A stretch of DNA of 64,000 bases from Agelas oroides (Eukaryota > Porifera > Demospongiae > Agelasida > Agelasidae). The notes beneath the pieces are model-generated. The model did no database searches. It was not told where the DNA came from and was given only the letters and a program-made list of their open reading frames with translations. The DNA is taken from the NCBI GenBank assembly GCA_949130485.1, contig OX422191.1:6387754-6451753 (forward strand), given 5' to 3'. Position numbers and translations under genes: made by a program. Every line of letters starts with the position of its first letter. Position 1 is the first letter of the stretch. Positions 46,845 to 58,444 of the stretch are shown here, piece after piece.

Positions 46845-47524
46845 GATGCTACACATAACTTATTCAACATGTCACATTTGTCAAGTCAACCCAATCCAGT
46901 GCTACCACAGAACAAACACGACACCACTAATCATATTCTTGAGGACCAATGAACGGAATGTTGCCTAGGGGTGCCACACAGAGCTAGCTAAATTCAACCT
47001 ATTAATATGCATGAGGGGAGAGATTGCCTGACTTCCACCCGGAATTACACGCCTTTAATGAGATTCATTGATCTCAATTCGGACATTAACAACATCCACA
47101 AGTATCCACAGAGGATTAATGAGATTCATAGCCCTGTTCTGTTCGGGTTTGGGTCCACAAATGGCTTAGGTCATACTCACGAATATTCAACATCATTTAC
47201 CCATTCCTTTCAACCCCAAGCCAAGCTGCCAATGCTTCAACAGAAGTTCAATAATGAGGTTCATGAGAGTCAACATACTCTAACCCTCCCATTGGACAGT
47301 TGACTGAACCCAGGGTTGTTCATGGGTAATGCTGAGGTCTAGTTAAAGCCAACTCATTAATATTCATGAGGTGGAGGGAAACACCACAGATTGTAGAGCT
47401 CTGTCGGGCTTTAATTAGATTCATAGGCTCAATTAGGGTTAGGGGGTTCGGGTTAATGAGATTAGGGTTAGGGATTTTAGGGTTAAGGCAAACTAGGGTT
47501 AGGGCTAGGGCTAGGCTTAGGGTT
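46845..47524 (-). repeat. Spacer S, inverted copy
   Basis: Reverse complement of 43943-44622, same length and a few substitutions; ends in GGGTTAGGG-type repeats beside copy 5. Confidence 0.8.
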
Positions 47525-47528
47525 TTAA

Positions 47529-48254
47529 GGTGGCACGGTCGTCCCTCGGCGGAGGTTAACGAAAACATAAACTTGGGTTACAGTCAGGACCAGGGTTACT
47601 CCTAGTTTCAGGGTTAGGGTTTGGTTTAGGGCAATCTTGCTTTGGCTAATTTTAAAAAGGGTTTTAGTAGCTTATTAATATATTCATGAACCCAAAATTG
47701 CCACTCGATGGACGCATCTACACGCTCACTGTAGGTAGCGTCCCAACCACCAATGTATCTCAAATCAATCTATGCCAGCTTTTGTTCAAAGCTACTCTCA
47801 AAGTCAGGCTAGACTCATGTTTGTCACTACTCTTGGAATGGACAACTTTGACTGCACCAAAATGAATGCACATTTCGAAAAATTCACAGCTTGTCTACGG
47901 GAGGGGCTCATTCACGAGTGGAAGCAAGCATTACTAGCCCCACCTCTCCCCCTTATGTCGCTAAACAACTCACGGCTCTGTTCCACACACAGCCACCGTT
48001 CAGCTCCCTTGTCTGTCAGACTGTAGCACAAACGATAAATTGCGTATTCTAGTTAAAGCCCAGCCCAGCACTGGAAGCACCTGGCCACGGTCACCAACTA
48101 GACTAGGCATACGGCCGCGAGACCTGGGCCTACTCAACAAATACAGTCTTGGCCACTGTGGCCTTTCTGCTGCTTCTAGACACAAGCTTGCTTTCACAAG
48201 CAGGCATCACGCACTACTCACAGCTACTGACACTACAGCACTCTACTAAACTCC

Positions 48255-48285
<31 letters not shown>

Positions 48286-48547
48286 TGTAAGTCGATCTAA
48301 GCTTATCTTCAAAGTTCCGAGCACCACATGAAGGGTGCCGCCAGGCCACATCTTAACTAACTTAATTATAAACTGATTATTGGATGGCAATGCCGACAGG
48401 AAATGGGGAAAATCCCCAATTTTACGGACCGTGAACGGTTTGAGACTCTCAAAACGGACTGTGCGCTAAAATTTTAACAAGACAAAGAAGTCTATCAGCT
48501 TGGATTCCAGGTTTGTTGACCTTAAAAATCCAGGGTACTGTGCCACC
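47529..48547 (+). mobile_element. TTAA-flanked element, copy 5
   Basis: Complete plus-strand copy, TTAA at 47525-47528 and 48548-48551, with a long T run at about 48,260-48,286. Confidence 0.8.
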
Positions 48548-48551
48548 TTAA

Positions 48552-49370
48552 TGTAACACTTAACATGTTTGAAATGCAAAAAGTTACACAACTAATTAGT
48601 GGAGCCACAGGTATATACAGGAGATAGCCTTCTCTGTGCCTCATTAAAAACTTCTTCTGTTGGCTCCCCAGTCAATGTCCCGGGGAGTGTGTAGCAATGG
48701 TCCATGCTCCCCTGGGTTCACCAGCTGATCTAGCAGACTGTGTAAATCTGAAGGGTCCACTTCTGCCTCATCTCGATGTACATGTCTGATTGCTGCATGC
48801 TTCCTTTTAAGGAATCGAGCAATGCCAGTTAACTTGTGTTTCCAGTGAATGTAAGGTTGCTACTGAGAGATTTATGATGCCACTTCCTACACAAGAATCA
48901 GACTCACAGTGGTTATGTGTAAACTCACAGAGTGAGGTTGGTGTTATTCACTACAAGTGCAGTGTCATGAAAGGACATGTTAATTAGTATATTGCATATA
49001 TACTGAGTGCAAAAGCAGGGCATAGTTTCTAACTGGAGGTGTACTATAGTTCCTGCTGCAAGATTTAAGAGCTAAAGAATATATTTTGAGCTCCACCATA
49101 CTTGTAAAGCTGAAGCCATTGACTGACACATTGCAAACAATAGTTGCTCTGTGGCCTGAGAATGACTGTCCATACACGTGAAAGAGACTGAGTGTCATTT
49201 TAGAAGTCTGTCGTTGTAAAGCAAAGTTTTAGATGTCTATCGTTTCCTCAAGCCCCTAAATCGATTTCCAGACCCGAAAGGGGGTCTGTCAACTACTGTT
49301 CCCACGCCTCCAGCCATTCGTCAGGCGAACAAAGAGGTTGAGGCCGTATTGAAGGAAAACACCGGCGAGA
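48552..49370. other. no recognisable gene
   Basis: Unique-looking AT-rich sequence between the palindrome and the Tigger copy. Confidence 0.4.
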
Positions 49371-49870
49371 ATGGCAGAAAGAGAAAGCCTTAAGTACAAG
49401 AAGATCAGCGATGAACTGAGAGTGAAGGTAGGCAAGTACACTGCAGAACAGGGAAATACTGCGGCTATGCGCAAATTCAGCCAAGAGTTCGAAAGCCCAT
49501 TGAGTGAAAGCTCATGGACAGTGGAGAAGGAGGGGGGAAAACAAGTGGAAATTGGAGGCCTTAATGACAAAGGCAAATCACAGCTGTGTTTGCAGCCACA
49601 ATCACTGGAGAATTTCTCCGGATGCAACTTGTGTATCAGGGAAAAACAAATCAGTGCCATCCCAGAGTCTGCTTTCCAGAGGATTGGCACATTACGCACT
49701 CTCCCAACCACATGGTCTAATGAAACAACAATGATTGACTACATCACCAAGATCATCATACCATTCACCGACCAAATGACCAAGCAGCCCTTACAATCTT
49801 TGACAAATTCAAGGGACAGCTAACTGAGAAATGCACTGACTTGCTGTTGGAAAACAACATCCTCATTGTC

Positions 49871-50636
49871 CAACTCTACTACTTGATGGAACCCAAATTG
49901 AGAGAGTGTATCATTTCAAATATCTGGGCATCTGGTTAGCAGCTGACCTTACTTGGTCAAAGCATATTCAGACAGTCTGCTACAAAGCCCGAAGGCTTCT
50001 AGGGTATATGTTCAGAACCTTTTCTCCTCATTGCTCACCAGACTCCATCACGTATAAAGCCCAAGTTTTACCCATTCTGGAGTATGGCTCAGTTGTCTGG
50101 GATCCTCATTTAAAAAAGGATCAGATCCTCCTAGAGAATGTGCAATTGTTTGCTCTTCGTATTGCAACTAAATCCTGGTCTGAGCAGTATTCCACCTTGA
50201 CTTCTCAGTTCCAACTTCCTACACTCTCCAGTCGTCGGTCATATCACAAATTGCTATGTACTTATAAATTTTTAAATGGTTATTCTTTTTGTCCGCCAGA
50301 TCTTTTTACTTTTCATCACAATCCCAACCCCAGACTTTATCACTCTAAATACTTAGTCCAACCCTTTGCAAAGACTGTATCCTTTTTCAATTCTTACTTT
50401 GTAAGCTCTGTGATACTATGGAACTCTTTACCTAATGAAGTAGTGTTATGTAATGATGTTAGTTCGTTTAAGAGTAACGTTATATCTCTATTGAAGCTTT
50501 CACTTGCTCCTTATATTTTGTTATTCTAGCTCTTTTTTTTGTTTGAGGTCCTTCATACTAGCTTTGCTATTGGACCCTGCAATGTATTGACGTACAATCA
50601 TTGTTCAATATAAAAAAATAAATAAATAAATAAAAA
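49871..50636 (+). mobile_element. 5'-truncated CR1/jockey-like LINE (RT C-terminus) inside the Tigger
   Basis: An open frame of about 207 codons (to 50529) reads FKYLGIWLAADLTWSKHI, VLPILEYGSVVWDPHLKKD and LWNSLPNEVV, the typical end of a LINE reverse transcriptase. It ends in an A-rich tail of AAATA units (about 50,610-50,636). ATTGTC at 49865-49870 recurs at 50637-50642 as a target duplication. Removing it restores Tigger codons ILIV|RVPPNCTD. Confidence 0.85.
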
Positions 50637-50780
50637 ATTGTCAGGGTACCACCGAACTGTACAGATAGGCTGCAACCACTGGATATAAGCGTCAATAAGG
50701 CAGCCAAAGACTTTCTAAAGCACAAGTTCCAGGAGTGGTATTCTGAACAGATTTTCTGTCAACTTGATCAAGAAAATTTT

Positions 50781-52990
50781 TATTTTTTTATTTTTATTTT
50801 TTTTTATTTTATGCTGAACAAATTTGTTATATCAGGTCATCAGAAGTAGCTAGTAAGCTAATATAAACTGATAACCTACAAAGACAAAAGACAAAACTAA
50901 AACAAATTTACAATAGCACGTTTAAAAACAGGTAAGGTAGAGATAGCACTAACATCTGAAGGTAAACTATTCCACAAACTAGTACAAGAGGGGGAAAATG
51001 AATTTGAATAGAAGTTTGAATGCGCACGTGGCTGTACCATGGAACTGGAGTTAATAGACCGAATAGAATTGCCATAGGGAGTGGATCTAAAAACAGTGGG
51101 AATGTTTGGAAATGTAGCAAGCCTGTTAACCATGTTGTAGAACAGGCAGAGTTTTAAACATTTTCTTCTTGTGACTAATGTTGGAAGGTTGGCGAGTTGC
51201 AAGAGTTCCTCATATCCACATCGCCATCGCTTTAGACAAACTTTCAACCCAAACTTCTGAACACCCTCAAGCCTCTCAATGTCTTTCTTCAGGTGAGGAT
51301 CCCAAACACTACAAGCATATTCAAGGTGTGGACGAATCAATGACTGGTACAAACGTAGGAGGGTATGTGGTTCTGAATAGAGATAGAACTTTCGATAAAG
51401 GACCCCAATAAGTTTTCTAGTTTTAGAGCTGATGGCAGAGATGTGAGATGACCACGACATGTCTGAGGTTAGGATGACTCCAAGATATTTGTATTCATTA
51501 ACTTGTTTGACAAAATTCCCATTGACCTCTAGTGGAGCAACTGGAAGGGTAGGAGATCTTTTACGTGAGAAGAGTAGATGGCAACATTTTCGATAGTTCA
51601 AGGCCAGATAGTTGGCAGTAATCCACTCAGAGACAGCATTAATATCATGTTGTACCAGGAGGTAGTCCTCAGGAGACTGAATAATTTGGTACAGAGCAAT
51701 GTCGTCTGCATACACAACCATCTTTCCATTTGACACTACACAGGTTACATCATTGATATAAATTAGAAACAACAGTGGGCCAAGCACTGAGCCTTGAGGA
51801 ACCCCGGAAACAACTGGCAAGACTGGTGATTTGGCTCCATTGACAACATGTTGTTCTCTGCACGATAGATAGCTATGAACCCACTTTCTGATATATGGAT
51901 CAACATTGATGACAGCTAATTTCATGAGAAGTGGAAGGTGGGGAACACTGTCAAAGGCTTTGCTAATATCAAAAAAAAACTGTAGAAACTTCCTTGCCTC
52001 TGTCAAGAGCCTGGGTACAGTCATGAGTCATGGACAGTACAGCGGCAGTAGTAGATTTCCGTGCAGTAAAGCCCCATTGTTGGTCCGAAATGGGTGAGTG
52101 TAACAACAGGTGCTCAGAAATAATGCTATGAACATGTTTTTCAAGAACTTAAAAAAACAGTTTTGATAGACAAATTGAATATCTTAGTCAAGGTCGGTAT
52201 TATGCAGGTTACAGTAACTTTTAGCATTCTTGCAGAGATGTTATCAGTACCAGTAGCCTTGCTACAGTACAGAGATGCAATGAGGTTGTAAACTTGGTCC
52301 TCGGTACACAGAAGATAGTCAGGACACTCAGAAGGGTCAGTGAAAATAAGGGGTGGGTCAGTGCAGTCTAATGATGGGTGTAAATGGTTGAAGTTACTGA
52401 AGAACTGCTTGTTCAGCAGGTCAGCTTTATCAAAATCAGTAGTGAATTCAACATCGTCACAGGTGAGTGTTGGAACACTAGTGCTCTGCTTAGATAGTGA
52501 TTTTATCATTTTCCAAAATGTTTTGGGGTCCACATGATGAAGGCGGTTGAGGAATGCTTTCTTGGAATATCTAATAGATGATACCAGAATATTCCGGAGC
52601 CTCCTATACTCAACTAGTTTACTGAAAGATCCTGTTCGCTTATAAGCTCTGAAGAGAGTATTTCTTCTTCGAATTGCTTGTAGCAGATCTGGGCTAAGCC
52701 AAGGAAGATGCCTTTGAGTAGGGAGGACTTTCTGAGGTATACATTGTTCCATGACACTGCAGAACCTGGACTGCCACGCTGACCAGAGTTGGTTGACATC
52801 CTGTGCCTCGGTGCATAGAGAATTCCAGTCAGTATGGGCTAAAAGTTCACAGGCCAGATCAAAGTCAGCTTGAGCATAGCACCATACAGTTCTGCGTGTG
52901 CTGGTGGAAGGTCTCCTGGATACAACATTAGAACGGAAGGAGAGAATGAAGCCATGGTGATCAGAGGTAGAAAGTGGGGGGACGGTATTA
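50781..52990 (-). mobile_element. CR1/jockey-like LINE, minus strand, inside the Tigger
   Basis: On the minus strand: endonuclease end STSDHHGFILSFRSN (about 52,960); linker PQKVLPTQRHLPWLSPDLL (52,752 on); a frame break near 52,140 with loss of about 50 codons at the K-x-x-x-NYRPIS region; then VLEKHVHSI, FDISKAFDSVPH, GVPQGSVLGPLLFLIYINDV, catalytic MVVYADDIALY (near 51,715), NEYKYLGVILTSDMSW and LWNSLPSDV, ending at 50,897. A T-rich block (50,781-50,812) is the poly(A)-like tail. It is 5'-truncated: no start of the endonuclease or ORF1. Confidence 0.85.
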
Positions 52991-53220
52991 CATTATCTCC
53001 CTCTGTGACTACCTAAGTAGTCATCCAGACATCATTGTGAACGGATTTAAACAAGCTGGAATACTAGAATAATGAACTGTTGATGTAACTGTATATAAAA
53101 GACATTATTATTCATATTCATCATTCATGTACCATACTATTTAGGCATACAATATTTAACATGACTATATACAGTGCTAGTGATCAGCTACTTGAGGAAT
53201 TTTTTTCACTTTACTTATTT

Positions 53221-53535
53221 CCTTGTCTCCGCCTTCAAAGCGTAGAATACACGGTATCTCCAGGCCTCCTTGTGGAAGGTCAGCGGAATACTGTCTCCCC
53301 CCAGTCACAGTGCAGGTAATTCTCCCGCCTTTCCTGATGAAGAGAGAGCACAATCGTGAAGTCTTCCTGGGAATGTGTCCTACAATATCGCTCCCGTTTC
53401 AATACTGCCTCTGCAAACGGGTTGCGTTTCTACGTTCCTGTGCACACTGCAGTTGCTCTCCAACTGTTGCTACCCAAACAGCGCTATATGTGTGGTAGCC
53501 TCGAACGCAGCTTTCTGCTTCAAAAGTCTCCATTG
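53221..53535 (-). pseudogene. HIRAN-like domain remnant
   Basis: On the minus strand: ESCVRGYHTYSAVW, VGEQLQCAQE, then after a frame break GSDIVGHIPRK and LFIRKGGRITCTVTGGRQYS, ending DLPQGGLEIPC. A V.G.......L.C.rE.....D..AV.....IVGH.P pattern is that of HIRAN-type domains (inference from the pattern). The in-frame TGA between the two halves and the lack of any neighbouring domain indicate a stranded fragment. Confidence 0.45.
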
Positions 53536-54376
53536 GTAACATTCGCACGTTTGCTTCTCTGCTGGCAAGTTAGTTGTGCGCTAAATAGAAATTCATGACG
53601 ACGTTTGTGACCGCGAAACTTTAATTCGCGAAAATTTGTGCTGAGGCATCTTTTTGATCAACTCACGCGAAAATTTGTACCCGCGAAATTAGCCGGCTAT
53701 ACGGTAATAGAGGCGCACAAACAGGACAGCCGATCGACTGTTTACTCTACCTGGAGATTTACAGACTGCCACAAATAACTGCTTCGAAAGCACAAGTCCA
53801 GATATCTTGAACGGTAGGTCATACTGATCGGCTCAATATAGGGTATTGTTGAATGTAGGCATGAATGATAATGTTTGAGAACTGGTTACACAACTGGATT
53901 GCAATACATTTATGTGACTTATAAAACATTTTCTATGATTAGCCAAATAAAATGTGGGTCATCTATGCTAAAACAAAACCTAACTTATATGCTAATTCAT
54001 TTATACTTCACTGGAACTTTTGCCCAGCAATTTATCATCAAATTTCTCTAGAAAAGACAAGTTGTATAACCATTTATGATCAGTTAAATGTCCCTTTTCA
54101 CACACAAGCATTGTAGTATCTACTGTTGCTTTTGACACAAGTGACTGGGCTCTATTTAGCTACTGATTGTTTCTGCCTCGTCTATTCATCTATTCTATAA
54201 TAAGTACATTCTTGAGTGTTCCAAAATGGCAGTGTTTCAAGTTTCATATTGTTATAAAAAGAAGGAATAGACTGAACAGTATCTGCTTTACGTCCTTTGA
54301 AGGTCACCCATCCATGAATCATAACTATGAGATTTTTTAAAATTATCATGGATTCCATATCATGGCTCCTGAAAAC

Positions 54377-54420
54377 ATACCATACAGCAGCCCTTATATA
54401 TAAGGGCTGCTGTATGGTAT
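54377..54420. repeat. 44-bp perfect palindrome
   Basis: ATACCATACAGCAGCCC... folds on its exact reverse complement without a loop (centre TATA). The matching place in copy A (about 20,160-20,190) has only one arm-like word, so the palindrome arose after the duplication. Confidence 0.9.
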
Positions 54421-56235
54421 TGCTTATAAGCAATAGAACCATCTGCCAACATCTGCTGTGACTGTGCATGGTAGTCTGTCAAACTTGCTTTTATACGTTG
54501 CAGACAGTCAGAACTGCATGAGAATACTATATACGCTGACAATAAGATTTGAACAGTAGATACAGTGGAACCCCTCCATTGCGGACACCATTGGGACCAA
54601 CTATTTGTCCTTTATAGCGAGGTGCCCCTAACACAGGGGTTTCCGGTATATTTCCGGTAGGTGTGTTATGCATAATTGGGCTGTTGAGCAAAACTTGGCT
54701 ACGTTAGAGGTTTCCCTTGTATGCTGGCAGGGAAGGCTGATCAGAGGCTAGTACTATGAGCAACAGCACTAATCTAATGCCAAGTTGTTAACTCCAGCAG
54801 TGATGGTGGACTTTCTTCCTGAAAAGGTTGACAAGTGTCCACTAAATCGGGGTCGTTATGTATTGTTTGTGTACAATTGGGAGCACAAAAAGTGTCCGTT
54901 ATACAGAGAAGTGGGGTGTCTGCTATTCAGGGGTTTCTAATGTATTGAAGTCTATTGAGAAGCAGTTGGGACTTTCAGAATTGTCCGTTATATCGTGGGT
55001 GTCCGCTGTTGAGGGGGTGTCCGTTAAGCAGTACTACACATTGTGTAAGCAATAATAACCTTTGTATGCGTTGAATACTCATAAATAAAACAATACAGAA
55101 ATGGTAGTATAATATACAACAAAACATGGTCACAAACAAAAGAACAAGGGAGCAATGTACATAAAGGGAACCAAGTCAAAATATATGGGGTGATGCTCTA
55201 TTTCCAAATGTTCCCAGCACTTGACACTGAGTTTCCCCTCTGCACTGCCACAGTTCTGAATGAGATAGTTGTAGGAATTTTGCATAATATATGTCCAGAT
55301 TTGCATATTATATGTCCAGATGCAAATTAACCCAACTACTGTAGGTAAATTTGACTGTTCTTTACACATCCTAGTGCCAACTATACACATAGTGAATAGC
55401 TACCACAGTTCTCATAGCCATCTGTAGAAGAGGTGGTGATGAAATAACCTAATTTCAACATGTATTCATCTCCAGTTTTTATCACTTCATGCAAGAGCAC
55501 GAAGAAAATCCAGGTCAGATGTGCCTATCTAGGGATGTGGCACCCAACTAATGCTGAAGCCTCAGTAATATCCACCACCTCCACAAACTCTTCACGGACT
55601 GAATGCACAAGTTACTTAGTTTATAAGACTGGCTTAGTTTATATATTGTGCACCATGTGCTATGCATGACCGCACTAGGATATACTTGCTAGAACTGAAG
55701 GCAATTAGAGTTAGATTAGGTTCATATGCACGTAATGTGTGGTTACTATTTAATTTGTTCTAGAACACAGTTTCCTGAAGTGATATATATTACTGTATGC
55801 TATACACTTTTTCATCAGACAGGTTTAGTGAGGATCATATAGTGCTGTAGCCATCAGTCAGATGACTTTCAAATACTCTGTTTTAATCCAGGCGGAATAT
55901 AAAGTGGAAAGTTGCACATTACAAGATTAGCAACTTCAATCAGTATCCTAAAGTCCACACTATATACAAGGTGCAAGTCCACGTGAGTTGAAGGTTTCCA
56001 AACCCACTTACATAGCTACATCACAGAGTACCCCCACCCATCATCATAGCAGTGCACACTAACTGGGATGTGTGGATGAGTGGACAATCAAATGTTTTTT
56101 GAGTGTGTATATATGATAAACTGTTTTTGTCTCTTGCTATCATTTGCCCCAAGAGAAAAGTTAGCGTGTAAATTGTTATAGAAAAGCTTGATGTGTGCAT
56201 AAACTGGTCATTGTACCATCAATTGCTGTTATTTT

Positions 56236-56431
56236 AAACCCTTTAACAGTTTCACTTGAGACCACTTTTGGCATACACATGCCTGTAATGCACCATATCT
56301 TCATTTCTGTCTGAGCACTTACTCCAAAAACGAACCCAAGTGCACTTTCAGGCGAGAGGTCCGCCATGGCGCATCTCGGCGTACAAGATTTTGAAATCTA
56401 CTGGATTTCACGTGGATTTTAGACTTCAGAA
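56236..56431. other. no recognisable gene
   Basis: Left edge of the copy-B specific sequence that carries the GGATTTCTGGATTTC arrays. Confidence 0.35.
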
Positions 56432-56565
56432 TGGATTTCTGGATTTCAAAGTGGATTTCTGGATTTGAAAGTAGATTTCTGGATTTCAAAGTGGATTTCT
56501 GGATTTCAAGCGGATTTCTGGATTTCAAGCGGATTTCTGGATTTCAAAGCAGATTTCTGGATTTC
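56432..56565 (+). repeat. GGATTTCTGGATTTC tandem array, left
   Basis: Six or seven units of about 20-23 bp, each GGATTTCTGGATTTCAAAG with small changes. A similar array in the same orientation is at 57632-57752. Confidence 0.85.
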
Positions 56566-56867
56566 GTTTGAACCTCTATTATTCTGAAGATACAGCTAAA
56601 ATATACTCATGAACAATCAATGAACCACATTCCTCTCAGCCTAGATGCTAACAGAATACAATGTCCGACAGGCACTTCACCGCTGCGCTGCGCATAGACT
56701 GCGTGTTCGTTGTCATACATGTACATGCCATACGGTGTGTTCGTTGATTGTCATATGCGCATACTGCATGTTCGTTAATTGTCATACATAAGTATACATA
56801 CGCATACTGCGTGTTCGTTGACATCATTGTCATACATAATACATCTGCAATTACATCACCCCGGAAG

Positions 56868-56914
56868 AATGACCTTTGTACCCGACTGAAGATCGGTCGG
56901 GTACAAAGGTCATT
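56868..56914. repeat. Perfect 19-bp hairpin
   Basis: AATGACCTTTGTACCCGAC, a 9-nt loop, then its exact reverse complement. Confidence 0.9.
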
Positions 56915-56955
56915 AGTTGTGATGATTATGTGTAAATCCGGTGGTATACGCGAAA

Positions 56956-56971
56956 GACGCCTAAAGGCGTC
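56956..56971. repeat. Palindrome GACGCCTAAAGGCGTC, copy 1
   Basis: 7-bp arms around AA. An identical copy lies 43 bp on, in the same AAAGACGCC context. Confidence 0.85.
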
Positions 56972-56998
56972 ACAATTTATATGCGCTAAATGAAGAAA

Positions 56999-57014
56999 GA
57001 CGCCTAAAGGCGTC
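56999..57014. repeat. Palindrome GACGCCTAAAGGCGTC, copy 2
   Basis: Identical to 56956-56971. It looks like a bacterial terminator but has no following T run. Confidence 0.85.
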
Positions 57015-57631
57015 ATGGCTACGGCTAAGCATTATCACAGCCCAGGGCGAATAGCTACAAGCTTTGTATCCGGTCTGTGGTTAAGTAGGGGCTTCCCCTA
57101 CTAATACAAGTGGGTTGGTCCAGAACCCCTCAAGGGGCGGAGCATAATGAGCATTAGAAGCGAGGGTTGTCGTCGATCACTCGATCGTAAAAGCGACGTA
57201 TTCACCACGTTTTCTTCTCTAACGCCTATAAGCAGAAGCACAACAATAACTACAGAGGTACAGCGGCCCTTGAGCTTCATAAATATTTGGAGCTACACCT
57301 CGTTATAAGCGAGAAAAGCCAAAGACGCTACCCGCAAAACGCGGTAGGTAAGCGTTCATTGTAAACAGTTACATATTGCTTCTGAAAAGCTTACCTGGGT
57401 TTAAAATAACTTTCTAGAGCCTTTCTCTATTCCTTGTTTCATTTCAAGTGTAGAGCTTTGTTTTGACTTCGCTGAAGCTTTTAAAGCTTGGAAAAAGGCT
57501 TTATAGAGTAGCCTTCACGCAAGGTGAATTTATTTCCAGTTTTAGGGCTGATTGCATTCCATTCAATTTCGCCTATATTGGGTTATAATTTAAAGTATAC
57601 GGATATTCGCGGAGTATTTTAATAGGATCCT
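57015..57631. other. no recognisable gene between the two GGATTTC arrays
   Basis: GC-balanced sequence with short inverted words (GGGGCTTCCCCTA; CCCCTCAAGGGG) and a splice-donor-like GGTAGGTAAG near 57,343, but no exon is convincing. Confidence 0.35.
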
Positions 57632-57752
57632 GATTGGATTTCCGGATTTTAGAGGGATTCAGATTGGATTTCTGGATTTCACAGTGAATTTCTGGATTTC
57701 AGTTAGGATTTCTGGATTTCAGACTGGATTTCTAGATTTCAATTGGATTTCT
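57632..57752 (+). repeat. GGATTTCTGGATTTC tandem array, right
   Basis: Five or six diverged units of the same repeat as at 56432-56565. The outer flanks GTACAAGATTT (56,381) and GTACGAGATTT (57,760) are alike, as if both arrays and the DNA between form one unit. Confidence 0.8.
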
Positions 57753-57893
57753 GCCGACAGTGTACGAGATTTCTTTCGTGACGGACCCCTCGCTTTCAGG
57801 CTTAATAAGCAGACTCGTGACCTTAACCACGCTCACTCATTAACGGGCATGCAATAGTCAGCACTCTCGGTTGGCATAGCCTCCTTCCCAGGC

Positions 57894-58444
57894 TCTCCCT
57901 CACCCGGACGAAAGATAAAAACGGAGGGGGAGAGCCGGGTACTGATTCGCACGTGATATCGCGGCACGACGACGTCACAGCAATAATTACAAAAGTCGTG
58001 ACGCAATTATGCAGCCACGTGATTGGAATGTTACTACTGAAACAAGTGAGCTGTGACTGCGTCGGTAAGACCTCGGCACGACTCAAACAGCAGCGACGGC
58101 GAAGTACCCAGTGTGCAGGTAAGGCTTTGCCTATTTACTGTTCCGCTTTGAAAAAAAATTGCTTCGAGGCTCTGAAGAAAGACTTTAGTTGGCTAGCGTT
58201 ACACTCTGGCGTACAAAATAAAATCACAACCATATTTTAAAGTTCCAACATAGCTACACAACAATAAACGAGTTGTAGTAACAAACTCCTGGGCTGAGAG
58301 TACTTCGCGGTCTTCACGTGAGCGACGTTTCAGGTTATTTAATGGTTAGTGCCAAGTCGTCGTGCCGCGATGTGACAGTCATGTGCGAATCGGTACCGGG
58401 CTCCCCCCCTCCGTTTTTATTTTTCGTCAGGGCGAGGGGAGAGA
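57894..58444. mobile_element. Foldback/TIR element of about 550 bp
   Basis: Left arm 57894-57974 (with AAAAACGGAGGGGGAGAGCC and CGCGGCACGACGACGTC) is the imperfect reverse complement of 58357-58444. The 380-bp interior has no recognised gene. The outermost TAGCCTCCTTCCCAGGC at about 57,877 resembles the element end near 25.0 kb and has no partner on the right, so the right end may be lost. Confidence 0.6.

Larger units (their letters stand above)
49371..53060 (+). mobile_element. pogo/Tigger-like DDE transposase, broken by two LINE insertions
   Basis: Pieces in order: N-terminal helix-turn-helix part YKKISDELRVKVGKYTAEQG with AAMRKFSQEF (49371-49500); NETTMIDYITKIIIPFTDQM (about 49,720); IFDKFKGQLTEKCTDLLLEN (to 49870). 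After the first LINE it resumes with RVPPNCTDRLQPLDISVNKA and KHKFQEWYSEQI (50643-50780). After the second LINE it resumes with YLSSHPDIIVNGFKQAGI and a stop (about 52,995-53,060). FDKFKGQ...P.NCTDRLQPLD is the region around the last catalytic residues in pogo-type transposases. There is a frameshift and a large internal loss between 49,500 and 49,620. It is dead as a transposase. Confidence 0.75.

Noticed and set aside
54565..55040. TGTCCG[CT]TAT-rich stretch as a TIR element
   Set aside because: Similar words recur in both segmental copies, but no clean matched ends or target duplication could be defined.
56956..57014. Bacterial-type rho-independent terminators
   Set aside because: Palindromes lack a T run and the context is eukaryotic.
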